A stretch of DNA of 64,000 nt, from assembly GCF_047553045.1 (NCBI RefSeq), contig NZ_CP180208.1:2232001-2296000 (forward strand). The letters run 5' to 3'. Every line of letters starts with the position of its first letter. Within the stretch, counting starts at the first letter, position 1. Positions 27,530-35,743 of this stretch are shown in pieces. The DNA is from Sphingomonas_L flavalba_A. Lineage in GTDB: Bacteria > Pseudomonadota > Alphaproteobacteria > Sphingomonadales > Sphingomonadaceae. The translations under genes were made by a program, and so were the position numbers. Below the pieces are notes generated by a model, which saw only the letters and a program-made list of their open reading frames with translations, ran no database searches and was not told the DNA's origin.

Positions 27530-28569
27530 TACGTCAGCCCTCCTTTGTAAGGCGCCGTCGATCGCATCGGTCCGAGCTGCGAAAGCAGATGGATTCCCGG
27601 CGACGCGGCAATGACATCGGGAATCCGGTTGAGGATCGAAGCGGCCGATGCGGTTATGGAGTCGCGGCGCTCGACGACCAGCCGATTTCCCGGCCGGCCA
27701 TCGATCTCCCACGCCATGGTTTCGGGCACGTCATCGTCGAGCAGCCGCATCTCCATGCTCGCATGGGCACTGACACCCTCCACCGTCTCGACCGTGCTGC
27801 GATATGACCACCCGATCACCCGCCCCGGCGCGATGTCGCGCGCCAGCGCCTTGCAATAAACGGGGATGTCCGCCGTGAGCGGCTCGCGCCGTTCGGCCCC
27901 GCCGGTGACGTGATATCCAAGTGCCGAAAGCACGTGTTCCGTGATGGACTGATATTTGCCGATCAGCCGATACGTGTCGGCATGCTCGCTCGCGATACCG
28001 AAACGCCCGGCATAGTCCTCGGGCGTCAGATCAAGCCCGTAATCGGCAACGAGCCGAGGGCTGGGGTAATTGACCTGCGTGACGCTGCGGTGCCGCAGCG
28101 ACGTGATCGCAACACAGGGCCCGGCCAGCAAGATGCCCGCCCAGATACGCGACATGTCCCAAATGCCGCTGCCCGTGAAGCTGCGCCCGGCCGCCAATGC
28201 CAGACCGTGAAGGATCGCGCTGTTTTCGGGATCGTACCGCCAGGGGTAATAGGATTGCACCCCGTGGCACAGCACATCCACCCCGGCCTCGAACAATCGC
28301 CGGTAGGCCGGCAGATTGTCGCGCAGGAGGTCGGTGGTGAATACGACGCCGACATCCGCCTGCGCACCCGCGAGATCGGCCAGGCTGCAATCTTGGACGA
28401 TCACCGACGTGTCGCGCGTACCAGCCAGCATTGCGAGCGGTTGCCCCACCTTGTCACCCGCCCGATTGACAGCCGCGACAATCGGCCAGCCCCGCGCTTC
28501 CGCAAGCCGCGCGAATTCGCAGCCGTAGCGACCAACACCGTAGAGAATGATGCGCGGTGCACGGGGCAT
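27529..28569 (-). CDS. DapB-like NAD(P)-binding protein, paralogue 4 (divergent)
   Basis: The 346-aa protein starts MPRAPRIILYGVGRYGCEFARL, a Rossmann GxGxxG motif. It keeps the layout of the other DapB-like proteins (Ser/Gly-rich FTGSGIWDMSR where others have AG(L/V)xPGF) but is the most diverged of the four. It lies 7 bases after the E2-like gene and overlaps the sulfotransferase start by one base, so E2-like, paralogue 4 and sulfotransferase form a tight three-gene operon. The reaction is unknown. The changed second-domain motif suggests a different substrate from paralogues 1-3. Confidence 0.68.
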   Translation of the reverse strand: MPRAPRIILYGVGRYGCEFARLAEARGWPIVAAVNRAGDKVGQPLAMLAGTRDTSVIVQDCSLADLAGAQADVGVVFTTDLLRDNLPAYRRLFEAGVDVLCHGVQSYYPWRYDPENSAILHGLALAAGRSFTGSGIWDMSRIWAGILLAGPCVAITSLRHRSVTQVNYPSPRLVADYGLDLTPEDYAGRFGIASEHADTYRLIGKYQSITEHVLSALGYHVTGGAERREPLTADIPVYCKALARDIAPGRVIGWSYRSTVETVEGVSAHASMEMRLLDDDVPETMAWEIDGRPGNRLVVERRDSITASAASILNRIPDVIAASPGIHLLSQLGPMRSTAPYKGGLT

Positions 28570-28576
28570 CGACGCC

Positions 28577-29338
28577 CTAACGTAGGGCCTGCGCTGGGTT
28601 CTCGACGATTGCCTTGAACGCCTGCAACAGCAGGGCGCCGTCGGCACCGTCGATCGCCCGATGATCGAAGCTGCCGGTCACCGTCATCACGGTTGCGATC
28701 CGGGGCGCGCCATCCTCGACCATCCATCGTTGCTCGCCCGCGCCGACAGCGAGGATCATGGCCTGGGGTGGATTGATGATCGCCTCGAACTGCTTGATCC
28801 CCAGCATCCCCATGTTGCTGAGCGACGCGGTTCCGCCCCGATACTGATCGGGTGTCAGCGTGCCGGCGCGTGCTTGTGCGACAAGCGCCCTCAGTTCGCC
28901 GGCGAGGGCGCCGAGCGGCTTGGTATCGGCGCCCGCAACGACCGGCGCGATCAACCCGGACGGCGTCGATACCGCGACTGAGACGTCGACGCGCTCGAAC
29001 GTGACCAGCTTGCCGGGCGTGTACATGACGTTGCACTGCGGCACGCGCGCCAGCGCCAGTGCCAGCGCCTTGACCAGCATGTCGTTGACCGAGATGCCGT
29101 CAGCGGCTGCGCGCGCGTTATATTCAGCCCGGAACGCCAGCGCCGCATCCAGCCGCACGTCGACCGTCAGATAGATATGCGGGACGTGCTGCTTGGCCTG
29201 GGTGAGCCGCCGCGCGATCGTCCGGCGAACGGCGCTGAGCCGGTCGAGGCGATGCGGGATGTCGGGGATTTCGGCCTCGGGCGCGGCAAGTGCCGCCGCT
29301 CGCGCCGGGACAGCTTCATATTTCTGTTCGCTCTGCAT
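28577..29338 (-). CDS. Stand-alone 2-oxoacid dehydrogenase E2 catalytic domain (acyltransferase)
   Basis: The 253-aa product corresponds only to the catalytic core of dihydrolipoamide acyltransferases. It starts with the core-entry helix (LSAVRRTIARRLTQAKQHVP) and ends with the active-site motif SFDHRAIDGADGA. The GLIAPVV and SNMGMLGIKQF strands are present. The lipoyl domain and E1/E3-binding domain that normally precede this core are absent, and no E1, E3 or separate lipoyl protein is in the window. It could be a CoA-dependent acyltransferase using a free acceptor. ATG 29338 is preferred; a TTG 36 bases earlier lacks support. It is first in its operon. Confidence 0.78.
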   Translation of the reverse strand: MQSEQKYEAVPARAAALAAPEAEIPDIPHRLDRLSAVRRTIARRLTQAKQHVPHIYLTVDVRLDAALAFRAEYNARAAADGISVNDMLVKALALALARVPQCNVMYTPGKLVTFERVDVSVAVSTPSGLIAPVVAGADTKPLGALAGELRALVAQARAGTLTPDQYRGGTASLSNMGMLGIKQFEAIINPPQAMILAVGAGEQRWMVEDGAPRIATVMTVTGSFDHRAIDGADGALLLQAFKAIVENPAQALR

Positions 29339-29504
29339 GCCGTCGGCCCCGTCGCGGATATCAAGGTCCGGCAACGTTGCGAGGCAGCGCCATCAGGGGT
29401 CAAGGGCGCGCCGCCCGGCGTTATTAAAAATCAAACCGCCCGCAATCGCCGGAAAACATGCCTCGACATGCCGGAATCCCAAGTGACATACCGTGCGGAT
29501 CGAC
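29339..29504. promoter_or_regulatory. Divergent promoter with AT-rich box
   Basis: The gap between the E2-like gene (minus) and the amidohydrolase (plus) contains GTTATTAAAA at 29420-29429, reading TTTTAATAAC toward the E2 gene about 80 bases from its start. It matches the boxes at 26328, 34054 and 37254. Confidence 0.5.
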
Positions 29505-30977
29505 ATGGCTCGCGCTTCCGCTTCCAGCCCCGCTGTCATTTCCGGAGAACCGCTGGTTATCCGGGATTGCACCCTGCGCGATGGCCGCCACGCGGATGTC
29601 GTCGTTCGGGACGGGAAGATCGCCGCGATCCTGGCTGGCGGATCGGGCATTTCGGCGCGCAGTATGGATGCAGCCGGCGGCCTGCTGATCCCCGGCTTGC
29701 ACGATCACCATCTGCATCTCGCCGCAACCGCCGCAGCCGCCACGTCGGTGCGATGCGGACCACCTGACGTGGTCGACCGCGACGGCCTGATCCACGCGCT
29801 TACCGGCCCCGGCGAAGGCTGGATTCGCGGCATTGGCTACCATGAGTCGGTCGCGGGCTTTCCCGACCGGCATCAGCTCGACGCGATCATGCGCGACCGG
29901 CCGCTGCGCATTCAGCATCGATCGGGGCGGATGTGGATGTTCAACAGCCGGGGAATCGAACTGCTGCTGGCGGCCGATGCGGAGGCGGGCCAGCGGCTCG
30001 AAGCCGGCGCCGGCGGCATGACCGGGCGGCTGATCGATCAGGATGCGTGGCTGAGCAACGCCTTGCGAGGGACCTGGCCGGCCTTTTCCGCGATAGGCAC
30101 CGCGCTTGCCCGCGCAGGCGTGTGCGGCATTACCGATATGACGGTATCGAACGATCACGCCGCCACCGCCCATTTCGCGGCGGAACGCGCGCGCGGCGCC
30201 TTGCCGCAGAAAGCCATGATCGCGGGACGGATGAATCTTGGCGAACATCTGCCCGCCGGGATCACGCGTGGTCCGTTCAAGATCCACCTGCACGATGCGG
30301 CGCTGCCAGACTATGGCGAGATGGTGGGGATGATCGCTGTAGCGCATGCGGCCGACCGGCCCGTTGCCGTGCATTGCGTGACACAGGCCGAGCTGGTCTT
30401 CACCCTGGCCGCGATCCGCGACGCCGGCGCATTACCCGGCGATCGTATCGAGCATGCCTCGATCGCGCCGCCGGATCTGGTCGGGCAGATTGCCGATCTG
30501 AAACTGGCCGTCGTCACGCAGCCCAATTTCATCGCCGAGCGCGGTGACGCCTATCTCGACGCGCTCGCCCCGCACGACCGGGATCATCTGTACCGTCTGA
30601 GGAGCTGGCTGGCCGCGGATGTTGCGCTGGCCGGCGGCACCGATTCGCCGTTTGGCGCAGCCGATCCGTGGCGGGCGATGGCCGCCGCAGTGTCGCGCCG
30701 AACCGCGTCCGGCGGCGTTATCGGTGCCGCCGAAGCACTCACCCCCGAACAGGCGCTCGATCTGTTCCTGGCCGACCCGGCCGATCTGTCGCGCGTGCGG
30801 GAGGTGGTCGCCGGGGCGCCAGCCGATCTGTGTCTGCTGACCCAGCCATGGGCCGGCGTGCGCGAAGCGCTAGACGGCGCCACCGTCGCGCTGACGCTGA
30901 TCGAAGGGCGGATCGCCCACGATGACATCGATCAGCCCGATCGCCAACGCTTCGCGCGCGCCGATCCTTCGTCCTGA
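29505..30977 (+). CDS. YtcJ-like amidohydrolase-family metal-dependent hydrolase
   Basis: The 490-aa protein has the amidohydrolase fold: metal ligands in LIPGLHDHHLHLAA, VAVHCVTQAE and GDRIEHASIAPP, and the catalytic Asp in LAGGTDSPFGAADPW. The flanking beta-sandwich is visible at the N-terminus (LVIRDCTLRDGRHADVVVR) and C-terminus (VALTLIEGRIAH). Members hydrolyse amides, formamides or related bonds; the substrate is unknown. An in-frame GTG at 29493 could be the start, but ATG 29505 is preferred; neither has a strong ribosome-binding site. Its last 108 bases overlap the convergent crotonase gene. Confidence 0.82.
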   Translation: MARASASSPAVISGEPLVIRDCTLRDGRHADVVVRDGKIAAILAGGSGISARSMDAAGGLLIPGLHDHHLHLAATAAAATSVRCGPPDVVDRDGLIHALTGPGEGWIRGIGYHESVAGFPDRHQLDAIMRDRPLRIQHRSGRMWMFNSRGIELLLAADAEAGQRLEAGAGGMTGRLIDQDAWLSNALRGTWPAFSAIGTALARAGVCGITDMTVSNDHAATAHFAAERARGALPQKAMIAGRMNLGEHLPAGITRGPFKIHLHDAALPDYGEMVGMIAVAHAADRPVAVHCVTQAELVFTLAAIRDAGALPGDRIEHASIAPPDLVGQIADLKLAVVTQPNFIAERGDAYLDALAPHDRDHLYRLRSWLAADVALAGGTDSPFGAADPWRAMAAAVSRRTASGGVIGAAEALTPEQALDLFLADPADLSRVREVVAGAPADLCLLTQPWAGVREALDGATVALTLIEGRIAHDDIDQPDRQRFARADPSS

Positions 30978-31847
30978 CAGGATCAGCCGGCACGCCGCCT
31001 GCCGTCCGATACGCCGGGGCAGCGACACGGTACCCCCGAAGCCCGGCAACAGCCCCATGCGAAGCTCTGGCAGTTGAAACCACGCATTGGGCGCGGCAGT
31101 CAGGCGGTGCGAAAAGGCCGCGAGTTCAAGCCCGGCGCCGACGCACGCCCCGCGAACATGCGTGATCAGCCGTCGGCCGCCTTCCAACAGCGGCCAGGCC
31201 GGCAGTGTGCGCATGCGGATCAGATGCGCATCGACCGACTCCCGCGTCGTTCCGAACTCGGCCAGATCAGCGCCGAGACTGAAGCAGCGCCCCTCCGCCT
31301 GTAGGTGAATCTCCTCGATCGTCGCATCGAACGCGGCAAGCGCGAACGCATCGTACAACGCGTCCCGCATCACCCGGTCGATCGCGTTGCCGGCGGCCGG
31401 GCGGTCGAGCGTGACCGTCAGAACCCGCCTCTCGCGCCGCAACTGCAACGATCCGGCCGGCGGAGGCCGGAGGGGGGCATCACGCCCGGCCAACCAGCCC
31501 AGATGCTCCCGACCATTCTGGAGGGTGCCGAACGCGAGCGATTCAGCGGTCAACGCGGCCATCGGTTCCATCGCCCCGGAAATGCGCAGCAAATGAACGA
31601 TGATCGCGGCAGTGCGTGGCGCGCGGTCAATGGCGCGCGTCAGCGAAGGCAGCGCGGCCGGCCCCTCGACGGTGACATCGGCCCAATCGCTGCGCGGATC
31701 GCCGGCGGCGCCCACCGCGATCACCGGCACCGGCGGCATCCGCACGGGCGCGGCGTTCCACTCGGCGGGATCGAACCACAGCCAGTCGGGCGCCAGACTG
31801 CGCCAGTCGGCCCTTGTCATCCAGGGATGAAGCTTGTGAGCGTCCAT
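30870..31847 (-). CDS. Enoyl-CoA hydratase/isomerase-family protein with N-terminal extension
   Basis: The 325-aa protein ends in a crotonase domain (about residues 130-310): oxyanion hole GRCFSLGADLAEFG, GACVGAGLELAAF and LPELRMGLLPGFGG, so both usual Glu positions are kept. Ahead of it lie about 130 residues containing IIVHLLRISGAMEPM and LTAESLAFGTLQ, a helical module seen in some larger crotonases of the DpgC-like type. The 3' end overlaps the amidohydrolase tail to tail. It is divergent from the unusual CoA-transferase at 31870 with almost no gap, suggesting they act together. Start could also be ATG 31820. Confidence 0.75.
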   Translation of the reverse strand: MDAHKLHPWMTRADWRSLAPDWLWFDPAEWNAAPVRMPPVPVIAVGAAGDPRSDWADVTVEGPAALPSLTRAIDRAPRTAAIIVHLLRISGAMEPMAALTAESLAFGTLQNGREHLGWLAGRDAPLRPPPAGSLQLRRERRVLTVTLDRPAAGNAIDRVMRDALYDAFALAAFDATIEEIHLQAEGRCFSLGADLAEFGTTRESVDAHLIRMRTLPAWPLLEGGRRLITHVRGACVGAGLELAAFSHRLTAAPNAWFQLPELRMGLLPGFGGTVSLPRRIGRQAACRLILSGRRIGAREALAIGLIDVIVGDPPFDQRQRDGGAV

Positions 31848-31869
31848 CTTGGTCCATTACACTGCCCGG

Positions 31870-33198
31870 ATGGCAGAGCACTCCGCGACGTATCCCGGCG
31901 AGATAGCGGACCGCGAGGCAGCCACCCGCCATGCCCGGCAGCTTTTAACCCTGCTGGGCATGGATGTCGCCGCCAAAGTCGTTAGCGACCACCCCGCACT
32001 GGCGTGGCGCCGCGCCGGGCTGATGCACATCACCGGGCGGTCCGATGGCCCGCCGCTGGTGTCGTCATTGCCGCTGACGGCCGCCGCCGATGGCGCGCTC
32101 GGCGCATTGCGCGCGCTGGCCTCGGACCATGCGCTTCCCGCGAACGGCGCAGTGTTGCTTGGCGAGCGTGCACGGCTCGCGAACCTGTCCCGCGGGGGCC
32201 GGCATTCGGCAAATCGCAGTTGTCGCCTGCTGACGACGCGCACCGATTGGATCGCGTTGAACCTGCCGCGCGACGATGACTGGACGCTCTTGCCGGCCCT
32301 CTTCCAGCGCCCGGCGGATGACTGGGCGGCGGTGACGGACATCGCCTCGCAAAGTGACGCGGCGACGCTGATCGAGCGCGGGCGGCTGCTCGGCCTCGCC
32401 ATCGCTACCGTACAGCCGCCCCCGACCAAATCGGCGCCGTTTACCGTCCGATGCGCCCGGCCGGCAGCGCCGCCGGTCGCGGGCCGCAGACCCCGGATCA
32501 TCGACCTTACCGCCTTGTGGGCAGGGCCATTGGCGGGCGCCCTGCTGGCAGCCTGTGGCGCGGAGGTTATCAAGGTCGAAAGCCGACAGCGCCCGGACGG
32601 CGCCCGCCGCGGCAATGTCGGTTTTTTCGATTTGCTGAACGGGATGAAAGCCAGCGTCGCACTGGATTTCCACGACAGTTCCGACCTCGCGCTGCTGCGC
32701 GGTCTTGTCGCGTCCGCCGACATCGTCCTCGAAGCCAGCCGGCCACGCGCCCTGGCGCGGCTGGGGATCGATGCCGAGGCCGCCATAGCCAGCGGGGCAA
32801 CATGGATATCAATCACGGGATACGGCCGTGACGGCAGCGCCGGCGACTGGATCGCGTTCGGCGACGACGCGGCGGTGGCCGGCGGCGTGGCAATGGCGAT
32901 GCGGCACGCCTGGGGCGAAGCGATGTTCGCCGGCGATGCGATTGCCGACCCCCTGACTGGCATCACCGCCGCGCTGGCCGGCTGGGCGGGCTGGCGACAG
33001 GGCGGCGGCCGATTGATCTCGATTGCGCTCAGCGACGTGGTGGCGCACGCCGCGATGCTGGGCGCGGCGGCGCCAATCCGGGCATGGCAGAGGATGGCGA
33101 ATGCCGACGATGCCCCGGCTTACGCCATGCGTTCCTCCGCGATCGCATCTCCGCCGCTGGGAGCCGATACGGCGCGGCTCGCGTGCACCGCAGCCTGA
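31870..33198 (+). CDS. Family III CoA-transferase with apparently permuted halves
   Basis: The 442-aa protein of the CaiB/BaiF family has its Rossmann half in the middle, from about residue 205 (RIIDLTALWAGPLAGALLAA, then AEVIKVES). The catalytic Asp is in FGDDAAVAGG and a GDAIADPLTG segment follows. The first 195 residues (LARLANLSRGG-like, TDWIALNLPRDDDW, LIERGRLLGLAIA) look like the small/C-terminal part of a CoA-transferase placed first. Such enzymes move CoA between carboxylates. ATG 31870 is chosen; an ATG at 31849 would leave one base to the divergent crotonase start. It converges with the SDR (6-base gap, no terminator). Confidence 0.72.
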   Translation: MAEHSATYPGEIADREAATRHARQLLTLLGMDVAAKVVSDHPALAWRRAGLMHITGRSDGPPLVSSLPLTAAADGALGALRALASDHALPANGAVLLGERARLANLSRGGRHSANRSCRLLTTRTDWIALNLPRDDDWTLLPALFQRPADDWAAVTDIASQSDAATLIERGRLLGLAIATVQPPPTKSAPFTVRCARPAAPPVAGRRPRIIDLTALWAGPLAGALLAACGAEVIKVESRQRPDGARRGNVGFFDLLNGMKASVALDFHDSSDLALLRGLVASADIVLEASRPRALARLGIDAEAAIASGATWISITGYGRDGSAGDWIAFGDDAAVAGGVAMAMRHAWGEAMFAGDAIADPLTGITAALAGWAGWRQGGGRLISIALSDVVAHAAMLGAAAPIRAWQRMANADDAPAYAMRSSAIASPPLGADTARLACTAA

Positions 33199-33204
33199 TC
33201 GAAC

Positions 33205-33984
33205 CTACCGCGCCGCGAAGCGGATCGCGCCATCGAGCCGGATCGCCTCGGCGTTGAAATAGCCGTTGCGGATCAGTTCGAGCGCGGCGCTGGCATATTC
33301 CGCTGGATCGCCGAACCGGGGCGGGAACGGAACCGTCGCGGCCAGCGACTGGCGCAGCTCTGGCGGCGCCTTTGCCATCAGCGGCGTATCGAAAATCCCC
33401 GGCAGGATGGTGTTGATCCGGATACCGAACCGCGACAGGTCGCGCGCGATGGGCAACGTCATGCCGATGATGGCGGCTTTGCCGGCAGCATAAGCCGCCT
33501 GCCCCTGCTGCCCGTCCTGCCCGGCGACCGAGGCCGTGGTCACGATCGCTCCACGCTCGCCGTCGATCGGGTCGAGCGTCGCCGCGTCGGCGGCGAAACG
33601 CGTGATCGTCGCGAATGTCCCAACCGCATTGAGCGCGACAACCCGCGCGAAGGCGTCGGTCGGAAAGCGTATGATCTCCCCCGTCGCCTTGTCCTTGCGG
33701 ATCGTGGTAATCGCGTTGCCTCCCCCGGCGCAGGCGATCAGGATGCGCGCAGGCCCATTGGCGGCGCGAGCGCGCGCGAAGCCGCTGTCCAGGCTGTCTT
33801 CCGACAGGACATCCGCCTGGCAGAACACCGCCCCCGTTTCGGCTGCCGCCGCCGTGCCCGCTTCAGGATTGAGGTCCAGTATGGCGACCCTGGCGCCCAG
33901 TGCCCGCAACGCCTTGACGCTGGCCAGGCCGAGGCCGGAGGCGCCCCCGGTCACGATGGCCGAAATGGACGGATCGATAAGCAC
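33205..33984 (-). CDS. SDR oxidoreductase, 3-hydroxyacyl-CoA dehydrogenase type-2 like
   Basis: The 259-aa short-chain dehydrogenase has TGGASGLGLASVKAL (cofactor loop), DLNPEAG (acidic residue after beta-2, favouring NAD), NALNAVGTF-like VALNAVGTFATI, Ser in VTTASVAG and YAAGKAAI (catalytic Tyr and Lys). The closest family pattern is the HSD17B10-type 3-hydroxyacyl-CoA dehydrogenases used in beta-oxidation. GTG 33984 is chosen because GGAG lies 10 bases upstream; an ATG at 34047 is further from the fold. The box reading TTTTAATATT toward this gene lies at 34054-34063. Confidence 0.8.
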   Translation of the reverse strand: MLIDPSISAIVTGGASGLGLASVKALRALGARVAILDLNPEAGTAAAAETGAVFCQADVLSEDSLDSGFARARAANGPARILIACAGGGNAITTIRKDKATGEIIRFPTDAFARVVALNAVGTFATITRFAADAATLDPIDGERGAIVTTASVAGQDGQQGQAAYAAGKAAIIGMTLPIARDLSRFGIRINTILPGIFDTPLMAKAPPELRQSLAATVPFPPRFGDPAEYASAALELIRNGYFNAEAIRLDGAIRFAAR

Positions 33985-34053
33985 GTCGGGTCTCCAAATC
34001 GTGGCAGGCTTCGTTCTCGCAGGTAACGAGATTGGCGCGGCGGACATCCGCAC

Positions 34054-34063
34054 AATATTAAAA
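34054..34063 (-). promoter_or_regulatory. AT-rich promoter box
   Basis: TTTTAATATT on the minus strand, about 70 bases before the SDR start, in the divergent gap shared with the thiolase at 34239. It is identical to the box at 37254. Confidence 0.5.
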
Positions 34064-34238
34064 CATGCCCCGTTCCCGCCCTTGATCCACTGGCGGCAAA
34101 TTCGCTGCTGCCTCATAGTATCGGCGTGGCATCGCTCAGGCGAGCGCGCGCTTCCCCGTCCTCTGAATCAAGAGACCCGCGAAGCCGCTCTGCGCAACGA
34201 CGGCATGCCGCGACGGAATGTGTCCGGTGGGAGCGTGC

Positions 34239-35408
34239 ATGCCAGCTGTCGTCATCAGCGCCGTCCGAACGGCGGTCGGCACCGCCCGCAAGGGATCGCT
34301 GGCCAACACCCCGCCGGAATCGCTTGCCGCCACGACCATTCGCGCCGCGATCGAACGCGCCGGTCTTGCGGCGGGGGCGGTCGACGACATCGTGCTGGCT
34401 GAATCGCTGGCGGGCGGCGGCGCGATCGCACGGCACGCCGCGGTGGAACTCGGCATGGTCCGCGTCGCCGGCATGGCGGTCAATCGGCATTGCGCGGGCG
34501 GGCTGGCGGCAGTGGGCATTGCCGCGGGCGCGATCATGTCGGGCATGGAGCGCGTCGTTGTCGCGGGCGGCGTCAATTCGGGCTCTTTCCTCCCGGCGAT
34601 GCAGCAGCGCGATCCGACCTCGGGCGCGCTGATCGAGCGCTGGCTTCCGCCCACGCACCCCGACAGCGCGGAGGCCCCCAATCGCGACATGTCGATCACC
34701 GTCGGCTGGAACACCGCGAAGGCGCTGGGCCTGACCCGACAGGAGCTGGACGCCTGGGCACTGCGATCGCACGAACGCGCGATCGCCGCGATCGACGCAG
34801 GCCGTTTCAAAGACGAAATCGTTCCAGTCGCGATCCGTAACGCCGACGGCGATCAGAGTATGTTCGCGACCGACGAACATGCCCGGCGCGGGCTTACGCT
34901 TGAGAAGCTGGGCGCCCTCGCGCCCCTGCATCCCGAGATCGAGGGTTTTTCGATTACGGCGGGAAATGCCAGCGGCCTCAACGATGGCGCGGCAGCGATG
35001 GTTATTACCGATGCAGACGAAGCGCGGGCCGCCGGACACACGGCGCTGGCGACAATTCGCGGCTGGACCGCGGTCGGCATCGATCCGGCGCATACCGGCC
35101 TTGCGGTGGCAGACGTGGTCAACAAGCTGCTCGATCGCGCCGGCCGCCGCACCGCCGATATCGCCCTGTGGGAAATCAACGAGGCCTTCTCATCCGTTCC
35201 GCTGGCGGCGGCGCGCATGCTGGCGCTTGACGAAGACCGCATCAACATTTCGGGATCGGGATGTTCGATAGGCCACCCCATCGGCGCGTCGGGCGTTCGC
35301 ATGCTCACGACGCTGACCAACGACCTGCGCCGGCGCGGCGGTGGACTTGGCGTGGCCGCCATGTGTGCCGGCGGCGGTCAGGCAGGCGCGGTGCTGATCG
35401 AGGTCTGA
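34239..35408 (+). CDS. Thiolase (acetyl-CoA C-acyltransferase)
   Basis: The 389-aa thiolase performs the last, CoA-dependent C-C cleavage of a beta-oxidation cycle. Nucleophile C85 is in VNRHCAGGLAAV, the NEAFSS loop replaces NEAFA, the base His is in GHPIGASG and the second catalytic Cys is in MCAGGGQAGA. ATG 34239 follows GGTGGGAG and yields MPAVVISAVRTAVG, the usual N-terminus. It heads a plus-strand series: thiolase, small Cys protein, acyl-CoA synthetase, uncharacterised protein, GMC oxidoreductase, P450, second thiolase. Confidence 0.88.
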   Translation: MPAVVISAVRTAVGTARKGSLANTPPESLAATTIRAAIERAGLAAGAVDDIVLAESLAGGGAIARHAAVELGMVRVAGMAVNRHCAGGLAAVGIAAGAIMSGMERVVVAGGVNSGSFLPAMQQRDPTSGALIERWLPPTHPDSAEAPNRDMSITVGWNTAKALGLTRQELDAWALRSHERAIAAIDAGRFKDEIVPVAIRNADGDQSMFATDEHARRGLTLEKLGALAPLHPEIEGFSITAGNASGLNDGAAAMVITDADEARAAGHTALATIRGWTAVGIDPAHTGLAVADVVNKLLDRAGRRTADIALWEINEAFSSVPLAAARMLALDEDRINISGSGCSIGHPIGASGVRMLTTLTNDLRRRGGGLGVAAMCAGGGQAGAVLIEV

Positions 35409-35444
35409 CGCGGCGATTCAGCAACACCAACGGAAAAGTGGAAG

Positions 35445-35738
35445 ATGAAAGCGGGTAGCAAGCTCAAGAGCACGGTCTGCGAGACCGAAATCATGGTGAT
35501 CAAGACGCCGGGCGACGTCACCATTTCCTGCGGCGGCCAGCCGATGACGGCGGACCGCGATACGATCGACGGCGACATCGACCCGGCATTTGCCGGCGGC
35601 ACGATGATGGGCAAGCGTTACGCGAACGCCGACGCGACACTGGAACTGCTGTGCATCAGGCCTGGCAAGGGCAGCCTCTCGATCGGTGAGACGCCGTTGC
35701 AGCTGAAGGACGCAAAGCCCCTTCCTTCATCGGACTGA
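35445..35738 (+). CDS. Small conserved cysteine-containing protein of unknown function
   Basis: The 97-aa protein has no signal peptide or membrane segment. Visible features are KLKSTVCETEIMVIK at the N-terminus, ISCGGQPM, GKRYANADATLELLC and the tail KGSLSIGETPL. Three cysteines (about residues 12, 29 and 70) could bind a metal. It lies between the thiolase (36 bases) and the acyl-CoA synthetase (5 bases), so it is translated with the CoA genes. It resembles, from memory, small hypothetical proteins found beside acyl-CoA synthetases in actinobacteria; that recollection is unverified. A carrier, metal-binding or enzyme-partner role is possible. Confidence 0.65.
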   Translation: MKAGSKLKSTVCETEIMVIKTPGDVTISCGGQPMTADRDTIDGDIDPAFAGGTMMGKRYANADATLELLCIRPGKGSLSIGETPLQLKDAKPLPSSD

Positions 35739-35743
35739 CACCC

